Shown: positions 11,523 to 21,950, counted from the stretch's first letter. The stretch: DNA of 64,000 nt from Armigeres subalbatus (GCF_024139115.2 NC_085141.1:405173612-405237611), one strand, 5' to 3'. The notes: generated by a model not told the origin, from the letters alone. Numbers and translations are program-made.

Positions 11523-13548
11523 TACAGGTAAGACGGGAAGAGATGTATAGACCGGTCATCGGACCGGATAGTCTGCACACTGTATCGAATGACAACGGCC
11601 AGCGATGCATAAACTTCGCTGCCTCCCGCGGAATGGTAGTCCGAAGCACCTTCTTTCCTCGCAAAAATATCCACAAGGCCACATGGAAATCACCTAACCA
11701 AGGAACGGAAAACCAAATCTACCACGTTCTAATCGACAGTAAATTCTTCTCCGACGTCACGAACGTCCGCACTTACCGCAGTACGAATATTGAATCCGAC
11801 CACTACCTCGTTGCAGTATGTCTGCGCTAAAAACTCTCGACGGTGAGCAACACGCGTCGAAGTCGAACGCCGCAGCTTAACATTGGGCGGCTACAAGACA
11901 ATAGACTAGCCCAAGGATACGTGCAGCAGCTAGAAGTGGCGCTCCCAACGAAAGAGCAGCTAGGCGCAGCGTCTCTTGAAGATGGCTGGAGAGATATTCG
12001 ATCCGCCATTGGTAGCACCGCAACCGCTGCACTTGGCACGGTGCCCCCGGATCAGAGAAACGACTGGTATGACGGCGAATGTGAGCAGTTAGTAGAAGAG
12101 AAGAATGCAGCATGGGCGAGATTGCTGCAACACCGCACGAGGGCGAACGAGGCACGATATAAACGGGCGCGGAACAGACAAAACTCGATTTTCCGGAGGA
12201 AAAAGCACCAGCAGGAAGATCGAGACCGTGAAGAGACGGAGCAACTGTACCGCGCTAATAACACACGAAAGTTCTATGAGATGTTAAACCATTCACGTAA
12301 GGGCCACGTGCCACAGTCTGATATGTGTAAGGACATAAACGGGAATCTTTTTACGAACGAGCGTGAGGTGATCCAAAGGTGGCGCCAGCACTACGAAGAA
12401 CACCTGAATAGCGATGTGGCAGACGAAGATGGCGGTATGGTGATGAACCTGGGAGAACGCGCGAACCGGCTCCGGATCTCCAGGAAATCCAGGAGGAGAT
12501 TGGCCAGCTGAAGAACAACAAAGCCCCTGGGGTTGACCAACTACCAGTAGAGCTATTTAAACACGGTGGTGAGGCACTGGCTAGAGCGCTGCACTGGGTC
12601 ATTACCAAGATTTGGGAGGAGGAAGTTTTTCCGCAGGAGTGGATGGAAGTTGTCGTGTGTCCCATCTACAAAAAGGGCGATAAGCTGGATTGTAGCAACT
12701 ACCGCGCAATCACATTGCTGAACGCCGCCTACAAGGTACTCTCCCAAATTTTATGCCGTCGACTAGCACGAGTTGCAAGGAAGCTCGTGCGGCAGTACCA
12801 GGCGGGTTTTATGGGCGAACGCTCTACCACGGACCAGGTGTTCACCATTCGCCAAGTACTGCAGAAATGCCACGAATACAACTTGCCCACACATCATCTA
12901 TTCATCGACTTCAAAGCCACATATGATACAATCGATCGGGACCAGCTATGGCAGCTAATGCACGAACACGGATTTCCGGATAAACTGACACGGTTGATCA
13001 AATCGACGATGGATCGGATGATGTGCGTAGTTCGAGTTTCAGGGGAATTCTCGAGTCCCTTCGAAACCCGCAGAGGGTTCCGGCAAGGTGATGGTCTTTC
13101 GTGTCTGCTATTCTGTAGTGGCTGGAAATCGTACATACTTTGGACTCCGCAAGACGCTCCGATCGAATAGAGTACGCCGCCGTACCAAACTGACAATCTA
13201 CGAAACGCTCATTAGACCTGTAGTCCTCTACGGACACGAGATCTGGACGATGCTCGTGGAGGACCAACGCGCACCTGGAGTTTTCAAAAGGAAAGTGCTG
13301 CGTACCATCTATGGTAAGGTGCAGATGGCGGACGGAACGTGGAGGAGGCGAATGAACTACGAGTTGCGTGAGTTGCTGGGAGAACCATCCATCGTTAACA
13401 CCGCGAAAATCGGACGACTGCGGTGAGCCGGGCACGTAGCCAGAATCTCGGACAGTAACTCGGTGAAAATGGTTCTCGACAACGATCCGACTAGCACAAG
13501 AAGGCGAGGTGCGCAGCGGGCAAGGTGGATCGATCAGGTGGAAGATAA
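11523..13548 (+). pseudogene. RTE-like non-LTR retrotransposon, endonuclease C-end plus RT, internally deleted
   Basis: The copy starts inside the apurinic-like endonuclease (REEMYRPVIGPDSLHTVSND from about 11535; TNIESDHYLVAVCLR near 11785-11827), passes a stop at about 11828, continues through a charged linker (11843-12511), shifts frame, and reads the reverse transcriptase (about 12500-13110; PIYKKGDKLDCSNYRAITLL, QYQAGFMGERSTTDQVFTIR, HHLFIDFKATYDTIDRDQLW, RQGDGLSCLLF). At about 13109 the text jumps directly to SGWKS/VAGNRTYFGLRKTLRSNRV, omitting the segment with the F-A-D-D active site that is present at 55.4-56.3 kb. The C-terminal block (RLRWAGH-like, ARWIDQVED) ends near 13548. The element is therefore 5'-truncated, catalytically dead and without its 3' tail. 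Domain order and lack of RNase H fit the RTE clade (JAM1 type). Confidence 0.85.
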
Positions 13549-13604
13549 TGAAGATGATCCAGTACAGGATAAGCAGCGAGGCAAGGAGAGAAAGACAGGG
13601 TGCT

Positions 13605-14548
13605 ACTCCTGCCACCCGGGCGTGGAAGGTCGCCCACTTTGACGGTGGCTATGGGTCTGGAAGAAAATACGGAAAGATTGAGTGGCGACGAACTGGTTGC
13701 GGTCTTGTCTCGAGCGTGTAACGCGACTATGCCGAGGAAGGCACGACCACGGAACTGCAGGCCCCAGGCATACTGGTGGAGCTATCAAATTGCAGCCCTT
13801 CGAGCAACCTGCCTCAGGAATAGAAAAAGACTACAAAGGTCATGCTCGGCGAAAGAGAGGGAAGAACTCAACAAGATTTTCAAAGCGGCGAGGCTGGCTC
13901 TAAGCAAGGTCATCAAAGAGAGCAAGAAAAACTGCTTCGACAGACTGTGCCAGAGCGCCAACCCGAACCCATGGGAAGACGCCTATCGGGTGGTGATGGC
14001 CAAAACAAGAGGGGCACTGGCTCCTCCCGAGCGATGTCCAACTAGGCAGAAGACGATCATCGACGTACTGTTCCCACACCACGGCCCAACCCATTGGGCG
14101 CCAGCAACGAGAATAGGAGCAGATGATGAAGAGGTGGCGAAGGTGACGGTGGAGGAGCTTATGACGGTGGCCCGAGTAAAGCACCTGGTTCGGACGGGAT
14201 CCCAAATATAGCGTTAAAGGCAGCCATAATTACCAATCCGGACATGTTCAGGTCAGCCATGCAGAGGTGCCTGGACGAGCGGACATTCCCGGATACATGG
14301 AAGAGACAGCGTTAAGTCCTTTTGCCGAAACCGTGCAAGCCACCAGGCGACCCCTCAGCGTACAGACCAATCTGCCCAACTGACACGGTAGGGTAGCTAC
14401 TGGATAAGTTGATCCAAAATAGGCAGTCGCCGTATGTGAAGGAGCGAGCAATTCGGCTTTCGGATAGGACGGTCTACTCTGGGTACCATCGAATCGGTGG
14501 TTGACACTGCAGAGGTCGCCATTGAATGCAAGCGACGTGATATACGTT
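13605..14548 (+). pseudogene. R1-clade non-LTR retrotransposon, first segment
   Basis: The frame starting near 13605 reads FDGGYGSGRK-, LSGDELVAVLSRACNATMPR, RPQAYWWSYQIAALRATCLR, and SANPNPWEDAYRVVMAKTRG, a pre-RT linker typical of R1-clade elements. Further on come the start of the RT (SDGIPN-like region, MFRSAMQRCLDERTFPDTWK, then a stop) and a region reading STLGTIESVVDTAEVAIECK near 14478-14535. It then stops at the 12-bp repeat GTGATATACGTT (14537-14548), where an RTE copy is inserted. The same element resumes at 20788. The 5' half (gag-like ORF1 and endonuclease) is absent. Confidence 0.85.
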
Positions 14549-15972
14549 CATTCATTTATTTAGTTAACATCTAAACAGATTACACTGAATCAACAATTTG
14601 ACGCCACAATACACGGTTCGAGGCCGCATCTCTTCATCCTCGGATACGCCCCACGCTCGCCAAGTCTGCGTAACACTGCTTCCCAGGCGCAGGGCTGGTA
14701 GCAAGTCACTTTTTAGTGACTTGGTCACTATTTTGAGCCTAGTCACTAAAAAGTCACTATTTGCATCCAAAAGTCACTAAAGTCACTATTTTTCGGAAAA
14801 TGGTCCCTAAAGTCACTATTTTCGTACCACCGTTTGTAAAAAAAAATTCAGAGTAAAAATCATTTGTACCTACCATTATCATCAACCAAATTAAATGTAA
14901 ATCTGTTAGCAAAATATATAAAGTTTGAAAAATTGCTCCAAGGCCGTCTTATGAAAAGGGTTCTAACCATGGACTTCGAGATCGAGAGACATACAGAAAG
15001 ACCACACAGCGAAGCTTGGGCATACGTTTAGGCAACGCCATATATAAAGCGCAGGATTGTTACACCTACGAGGATTACGCAATTTTCGCGGTTTTGATGC
15101 GGATTTACATAACGGTTGAGGCTTCGCGCGGATTTAGTTTTAGGTGGAAATTTAATAAATAAGGAGCGTAGGATTTTGTTTTCGATAGCAAAATGTCGTT
15201 GAGAAGGGTCTCCACATTTGAAGTCTATATGCTTACCCATTTTTTTTGGATATTTCCATTATTGAATGCATTATACTCTTGAGCACTCGTTTAACAAGCA
15301 TTATAAGGGTACGAACTTCACTTGTTGTCATTTTTCATCGTTTCTGATTATCCATTTTTTTGTCACGTCAATTTTGTCATAATTCCGAGATATTTCTCAG
15401 TTTCTGATTGATTAACCCCTCTACGACGAACCACACAGCATGATATTGTCGGCGTAGCACCACATTAGAATTCGGACATCGGGACTTCCTAACCGAAATC
15501 TTTATGTAAAATTCCGTAAAAATTCCGCCTTGAATTTGGGAAATAATTTTCGGAAGATTTCTACCGGAATTATTTTCAGGGATTCGCGGAGAAGTTTTTA
15601 TAGTAATTTACGTGCAGTTTCCACGGAAATTCCTGAAAGACAGCAGGAATGTCTACAAAATATTCTGCCTTGAATTTATGGTATGAAAGAATTTCCGGAA
15701 GTTTTTGTGCTGAAATTCGCCATCGGATTTCTGTTGGAATTTCCGTTTGAACTCTTGGAGAAAGATTTCACAAGGATTGAAGTATTTGCTGCAAAATTTC
15801 TGAAAAAAATACTAGAAATTTTCACAAAGTTTCCACAGAAAATCAAATTCCGCTGAAATTTTTGAAAAAAAAATTCAGAGTTTTCCAAAGCAATTTCTGC
15901 ATCAAATTTAAGATTTTGGATCACATTTTACGAAACTTGAAACTTATACTAATGACACACTGGTGGTATAAG

Positions 15973-16210
15973 AAGTGTTGGTAAAAACTCAAAATCTCAA
16001 GACTCATGGATGATATGTATAAGCAATAAATTGCCCCCAAATTGATTTCAAGTGCGTTTTTAAACCAAAATGATTTTTTGGCAAATGAGTGAAATAATGC
16101 GTTTTAGCATGAAAAATTCAAGCGTGATGCATTCCTTTAAAATCGCAGACGATTTCATTCGCACGGGAGCGCTCGTTGATTGAGATTTATGAGTGATTTT
16201 ACCAACACTG
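15973..16210. mobile_element. hAT-like MITE, 238 bp, 8-bp TSD
   Basis: The ends read AAGTGTTGGTAAAAACTCA and, reverse complemented, CAGTGTTGGTAAAATCACTCA-like sequence, forming an imperfect terminal inverted repeat of about 20 bp. The 8-bp direct repeat GGTATAAG flanks it exactly (15965-15972, 16211-16218). Eight-base duplication and a CAGTG terminus fit the hAT superfamily. A diverged relative lies at 5691-5870. Confidence 0.8.
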
Positions 16211-16787
16211 GGTATAAGTACCATGGTACAAGAATCTTGAAATGAGTACCTTTGTCTTTATCAAAGATAGTCTTGGAATTATTTTCTTGTCCTCTTGTAC
16301 CATGGTACAAGTACCACAGGTGTATCTTTAGTATTAGGTAGCTTAGGTTCGGTGAAATTCATGTTATATATGAGTTAATGTTTTTAATCAAACCGAGATC
16401 AGGGTCTCGAAAAAACAAATGGCAAATCTGCCGTAATCTGAAAAACTCATCGAGCTCTTTAACAGAAAATTGGAAAACATGCATGTTGTAAAATGGCTGT
16501 TACGTCACTTTTCCAGATTACGGCAGAAAATGAATCTATATGTATTTAAATTTGTATCAATGAAAAATGTTATTTTTAATTATTAAAAATCGTTTTAAAA
16601 AAAATTTCATCATAACTTTGGATTCTTTAAGTTTTTTTTAGACAATTTTTCTTTATAAAGATTCATAAGCTTTGTGATTCCAAATAATTCTCTGTCTAGT
16701 AATTGATTGGATCATTTTATTTATTTTTTGCAGAAAAACCGTGTTAATTTTTCAACGTGCCAAAGCGAATGTTCACACGTTTAACTA

Positions 16788-16976
16788 GGGGGAATGACGG
16801 CTTTGGCAGGTTTTGTTCTATTATTGTGGGGGGGGTTTTTATGACTGATTATGCTCAAATTTGGCCTAAAAATTCTTTACATATCAAAAATATTGTGGCT
16901 GAATTTCATAAAATTCGGACGACAAAAACCCCCCTGCCAATAATAGAACAAAACCTGCCAAAGCCGTCATTCCCCC
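16788..16976. mobile_element. TA-flanked MITE, 189 bp
   Basis: A near-perfect inverted repeat of about 40 bp starts GGGGGAATGACGGCTTTGGC at the left and is mirrored at the right end. TA flanks both ends (16786-16787, 16977-16978), as for Tc1/mariner-type insertion. The near identity of the arms suggests a young copy or recent fold-back origin. Confidence 0.8.
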
Positions 16977-17822
16977 TACATAAAAATTAGCCAATCCAAA
17001 ATATCGTTCTAGCACTTTTTCATACTGTCTTGCAGCTGAATCATCTATATATAGGTACATATATAACTTTTGGGAATATATTTTGACGAGACAATATTTT
17101 TTGATCGATAGTAAAAGACAGCGCAAAATTTGTTATACTTCATTGTGGCTTTTTCATACACAAAATGCAGTTTCACGAAAAACTTCGAGCTCATGTTAAA
17201 CTTTATTACCACAATGCTGTAGAACTTGCTTCAAAATCGTTGTTGAAATTATAAGCATGGTTTAGTGTAACAACTTGTAACTCGTTACCTGCTCCCGTGT
17301 GTTACGAAATAAGGTTTACCATGGTCATATTCCTAGCCTCTGAATGTCCCAACGAATACCTTCTTCAATATCCAACTCTGCGGTATATATGTGTGTCGCC
17401 AAGTCGGTTGTCATGTTAAGCTGCTAAGATCCATCTTCTCCCTAGTTACGATGAAGATGCACACGGTAGTAATCCTCATGATTTTGTAATTTTTGTCTTC
17501 TTTTGATTTCTGATAGCATTCTTGTAGCAACCATTGATATGTACAGTCAGTCTAAGCTAAGCAAAGCTAAGCTCTTTTGATTTTGAATGCTATCATTCTA
17601 ATAAGGATTTGAAAAAACCATGATATCCCTAGTTTCCGATCTACTACGAGTTACACATTGACAATACGAATGCAACTCAGCTCACTGCCTGGTTAGTACT
17701 TCATACAAAAGTCACTATTTGGTCACTTTTGCTGCTTCTGAAAGTCACTATTTAGTCACTTTTTTCGTCATCGTTGGTCACTAAGTCACTATTTTGAACG
17801 GCATCTATCGCTACCAGCCCTG

Positions 17823-20560
17823 CCAGGCGGGCCCTGTACTTTGTCTTTGACGCATTCACCACCAGTCCTACTTTTGTTGCTTCACGTTTCAGGCGGGTGT
17901 ACAGTTCAGCCACCTTTGCAAATGTTCGGCCGACAATGTCCATGTCATCCGCGAAGCAAATAAATTGACTGGATCTGTTGAAAATCGTACCCCGGCTGTT
18001 ACACCCGGCTCTCCTCATGACACCTTCTAACGCAATGTTGAACAACAGGCACGAAAGTCCATCACCTTGTCTTAGTCCCCGGCGCGATTCGAACGAACTG
18101 GAGTGTTCGCCCGAAATCTTCACACAGTTTTGCACACCATCCACCGTTGCTTTGATCAGTCTGGTAAGCTTCCCAGGGAAGCTGTTCTCGTCCATAATTT
18201 TCCATAGCTCTACGCGGTCTATACTGTCGTATGCCGCCTTGAAATCAACGAACAGATGGTGCGTTGGGACCTGGTATTCACGGAATTTTTGAAGGATTTG
18301 CCGTACAGTAAAGATCTGGTCCGTTGTCGAGCGGCCGTCAACGAAGCCGGCTTGATAACTTCCCACGAACTCGTTCACTTATGGTGACAGACGACGGAAG
18401 ATGATCTGGGATATCACTTTGTAGGCGGCATTAAGGATGGTAATCGCTCGAAAGTTCTCACACTCCAGTTTGTCGCCTTTCTTGTAGATGGGGCATATAA
18501 CCCCTTCCTTCCACTCCTCCGGTAGCTGTTCGGTTTCCCAGATTCTGACTATCAGTTTGTGCAGGCAAGTGGCCAGCCTTTCCGGGCCCATCTTGATGAG
18601 CTCAGCTCCGATACCATCCTTACCAGCTGCTTTATTGGTCTTTAGCTGTTGAATGGCATCCTTAACTTCCCTCAAGGTGGGGGCTGATTGGCTTCCATCG
18701 TCCGCTGAACTGACGTAGTCATCTCCTCCGCTGCCTTGACTTTCACTGCCTGTACTCTCAGCGCCATTCAGATGTTCCTCGTAGTGCTGCTTCCACCTTT
18801 CGATCACCACACGTTCGTCCGTCAAGATGCTCCCATCCTTATCCCGGCACATTTCGGCTCGCGGCACGAAGCCTTTACGGGATGCGTTGAGCTTCTGATA
18901 GAACTTGCGTGTATCTTGAGAACGGCACAGCTGATCCATCTCCTCTAACTCCGTTTATTCCAGGCGGCGTTTCTTCTCCTGAAAAAGGCGGGTCTGCTGT
19001 CTCCGCTTCCGTCTATAACGTTCCACGTTCTGCCGGATACCTTGCTGCAGCGCGACCCCCCGCGCTGCGTCCTTCTCCTCCAGAATCTGTCTGCACTCTT
19101 CGTCGAACCAATCGTTCCGTCGATTTCGACCCATATACCCGACGTTGTTCTCCGCTGCGTCGTTAATGGCTGCTTTGACTGTATTCCAGCAGTCCTCAAG
19201 AGGGGCCCCATCGAGCTCACCCTCTTCCGGCAACGCTGCCTCGAGATGCTGCGCGTATGCAGTGGCGACATCAGGTTGCTTCAGTCGCTCTAGGTCGTAC
19301 CGCGGCGGTCGTCGGTACCGAACATTGTTGATGACGGATAGTTTTGGGCGCAGTTTAACCATCACCAGATAGTGGTCAGAGTCGATGTTAGCGCCACGAT
19401 ATGTCCTGACGTCGATAATGTCGGAGAAGTGCCGTCCATCAATCAGAACGTGGTCGATTTGTGATTCTGTCTGCAGTGGTGATCTCCAGGTGTATCGATA
19501 CGGGAGGCTGTGTTGGAAGTAGGTGCTGCGAATGGCCATATTCTTGGAGGCGGCGAAATCAATTAGTCGTAGGCCGTTTTCGTTCGTCAGCCGGTGAGCG
19601 CTGAACTTTCCAATAGTCGGTCTAAACTCCTCCTCTTGGCCAACCTGAGCGTTCAAATCTCCTATGATGATTTTGACGTCGTGGCTTGGGCAGCTGTCGT
19701 ACTCACGTTCCAGCTGCGCGTAGAATGCGTCCTTATCATCATTAGTGCTTCCGGAGTGTGGGCTACCCAGACAACCAGAATGCATGCATAATAGAATTGT
19801 TTTTCTGTTATGCGATGCCTATGCGCACAAATTTCATCGCTTACCAGTCGCGAAAACACTTTTTACGTACAAAAGTGGAGGCGATATAAGTGTATTTCTT
19901 ATCCGACGTTGCACGGAAGTGTATGCGATGTGCACGATTTTTATGCGAGTTTGTTTGTTATGCATTGCGATGTAGTTTGTGATAACAAACTCTGTTTGAC
20001 AGATAATCCGATTTCATGTGAGTTTGATTGCAGGAATATGCGATGTCAAGAAATGAAGCTGGAATAAACTCGTAAAATAGCCTACTGTGCGGGAAAATTT
20101 ATAAATAAACTGATGAGCTTTGCACAACAATGCGAATCTGATGAAACTTGGATCGGTAAACGATTTTGATCGTGCATTCTTATGCGATGTGTGGTTGTCT
20201 GGGTATGGACGTTGATTATGCTGAAGTTGAAAAACCGGCCTTTGATCCTCAACCTGCACATTCTTTCATTGATCGGCCACCACCCGATCACGCGCCTTTG
20301 CATATCGCCCATCACTATGAAAGCTGTTCCCAGCTCGTGTGTGTTGCCGCAGCTCTGGTAGATGGTATGATTACCTCTAAACGTTCGCACCATTGATCCC
20401 TTCCAACAAACCTCCTGAAGCGCTACGATGCCGAATCCACGGTCCTTGAGCACATCGGCGAATATGCGTGTGCTCCCGATGAAGTTGAGAGATTTGCAGT
20501 TCCACGAATCGAGTTTCCGATCGCTAGTCCCTTTTCGTCGCAGTGGTCTTCGCCGATGGT
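17823..20560 (-). pseudogene. RTE endonuclease-reverse transcriptase ORF, interrupted
   Basis: On the minus strand the endonuclease begins near 20510 (after a frame change; VALQEVCWKGS near 20420) and runs to 20204, where a MITE splits it. It resumes at 19765 with the GDLNAQVGQEEE block near 19650 and the catalytic SDHYLVMVKL block near 19370. The RT follows with PIYKKGDKLECENFRAITIL near 18470, QAGFVDGRSTTDQIFTVRQI, HHLFVDFKAAYDSIDR, RQGDGLSCLLFNIALEG and the active-site FADDMDIV near 17945, and VVNASKTKY near 17850. Removing the 438-bp MITE plus one TA brings both endonuclease halves into one frame, and that frame then continues to 17830 with only two in-frame stops (near 18952 and 18379). 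The copy decayed little before being split. Confidence 0.85.
19766..20203. mobile_element. TA-flanked MITE inside the RTE endonuclease
   Basis: Termini are CCCAGACAACCA and its inverse TGGTTGTCTGGG, with TA at 19764-19765 and 20204-20205. The interior is rich in ATGCGATG-like words in both halves. Removing the element and one TA joins the two halves of the endonuclease in frame, reading through the conserved INVHSP position, which fixes the boundaries to the base. Confidence 0.9.
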
Positions 20561-21060
20561 TCCGGTCCGTACTCTCTTGTTGATTATTCGTTGCTTATGA
20601 TTTTTTAAAGGCTGGCTTGCAGGGCCTGACACCAAACCCCCTAAATTTCCGGAGGACCATTCCTCCTTATTTCCGGTGGACCATGGTGCACAGTTTCACT
20701 TAGAGTCCCTCGCTGGCACTCGGACGATGGTCAGCCGCCCCTAACATGGAGAACAGACGCCTTTGTGAGTGAGTTGTGATATACGTTACTGTGCAGTAAT
20801 AACACTCGACGTGCGGAATGCATTCATCAGTGCGTGCTGGATGGATATCGCGAACTCGTTGCTTCGACTAGGAGTACCGATAGGGCTGTGCAAGATTCTG
20901 GGAAGCTACTAAGGCCGCCTTTAGTGTCTCATACTTGACTCGATCTGAAGAAAATGATCGCAAAATGGCAGAGGGAGTGGAACAACTCGGCTATGGGAAG
21001 GTGGACCCATCGCCTAGTCCCAAGTGTGTCTGCGTGGATTAGCAGACCTCATGGAGAGCT

Positions 21061-21126
21061 AAAATTGTTGATTCAATGGCAGTGTTATCTGTTAAGATGT
21101 AGACTAAATAAATGAAATGAAAATGA
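21061..21126 (+). mobile_element. Very short RTE-like 3' end insertion
   Basis: About 65 bp matching the 3' terminus of the RTE copy at 14549-20775 (AATTGTTGATTCA, then ACTAAATAAATGAA). It splits the R1 frame between HGEL and GLTQFL. An imperfect AGAGCT(T)AA repeat lies on both sides, consistent with an extremely 5'-truncated insertion. Confidence 0.65.
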
Positions 21127-21256
21127 AGAGCTTAACTTTGGCTTGACTCAGTTTTTAACAGGCCACGGATGCTTTAGGTGGTGCCTGCACAGGTTGGGAC
21201 TTGCGACTTCCCCCGCCTGTCCACAATGCCCAGACGAGACAGAAACGGCTGAGCAC

Positions 21257-21821
21257 TAAGGCAGTTCACATTTCAAAAATGTTCGAAAATTCCAACTCCC
21301 ATATGTCTATTAGCATCATTTTGATGATATAGGAGTCCTGGCAAAATTTCAGGCAATTCGGTGGCCATTTAGGGGTGGCGCGAAGTCAATTTATGTTTAT
21401 ATGAAAATTTGTATGGGAAAAACTTTAAAAAAAATCAAATCCCACTACAACTGCGTCTAGACGATTGACGTCGAAGCCCACAATTTGCCATTTATCTCAA
21501 ATTCACACTGTCAATAGAATCACACTGTCAATCCAATCATAACTAATGTGTTATCCGGAGGTCTCATTTATATAGGTTCCAAAAATGGAGGTTGGGGATG
21601 TTTATTTGAATTCATCACAATTAGACAGTTGTAGTGAGACTTGAATAAATTTTAAATTTTTCCCGTACAAATTTTCATATAAACATAAATTGACTTCGCG
21701 CCACCCCTAAATGTCACCGAATTGCCTGAAATTTTGCCAGGACTCCTATATTATCAAAATGATGCTAATAGACATATGGGAGTTGAAATTTTCGAACATT
21801 TTTGAAATTTGAACTGCCCTA
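21257..21821. mobile_element. hAT-like MITE, 565 bp, long TIRs, 8-bp TSD
   Basis: The 8-bp repeat CTGAGCAC flanks it exactly (21249-21256, 21822-21829). Termini read TAAGGCAGTTCA at the left and TAGGGCAGTTCA (reverse complement of the right), and the inverted similarity continues for about 180 bp on each side, leaving a central spacer of about 200 bp. There is no coding capacity. Its insertion splits the zinc-binding tail of the R1 copy. Confidence 0.88.
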
Positions 21822-21950
21822 CTGAGCACATACTGTTGGAGGCATGCGGAATTTACACTACGCATGGAGCAGCAGCAGGCCGCCATTGCTGATATCGGAC
21901 CATGAGCACTCCGCCGCGGAAAATATATGTCGATTATGTATGGGAACGCC

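Larger units (their letters stand above)
14690..17822. mobile_element. hAT-like non-autonomous element, 3.13 kb
   Basis: The termini are CAGGGCTGGTAGC and its perfect inverse GCTACCAGCCCTG. A 7-bp repeat CCAGGCG abuts both ends (14683-14689, 17823-17829); hAT elements make 8 bp, so one base may have been lost. Both subterminal regions are packed with the motif AGTCACTA in both orientations (about 14702-14820 and 17700-17790), like the transposase-binding subterminal repeats of hAT elements. No transposase-like frame is present inside. It contains two smaller MITEs (15973-16210, 16788-16976). The insertion lies in the 3' part of the RTE copy. Confidence 0.8.
14549..20775 (-). mobile_element. 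RTE-like retrotransposon inserted in the R1 copy
   Basis: The insertion is bounded by the direct repeat GTGATATACGTT (14537-14548 and 20776-20787). On the minus strand the 5' end is at 20775, giving an untranslated leader, then endonuclease, RT and a 3' end at 14549 with an (AAATGAATGA)-like tail. The copy itself is interrupted by a MITE (19766-20203) and a hAT-like element (14690-17822). With both removed, about 2.6 kb remains, shorter than a typical 3.2-kb RTE. The frame passes directly from KTKY to a short terminal block ending GVSEDEEMRPRTVYCGVK, so the region after the RT appears to be deleted or unusual. The TSD length fits target-primed insertion. Confidence 0.9.
20788..21950 (+). pseudogene. 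R1-clade retrotransposon, second segment
   Basis: Continues the R1 RT broken at 14548. Joined across the 12-bp target repeat, the frame reads CKRRDIRYCAVITLDVRNAF, then DIANSLLRLGVP, with a stop at the GSY block. Later come GRWTHRLVPSVSAWISRPHG (near 20998-21055), LTQFLTGHGCFRWCLHRLGL (near 21140-21200) and a CPQCPDETETAEH zinc-binding tail ending near 21256 and resuming after a MITE at 21822. A short RTE 3' end (21061-21126) and the 565-bp MITE (21257-21821) interrupt it. The 3' boundary is uncertain; recognisable text ends by about 21950. Confidence 0.85.
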
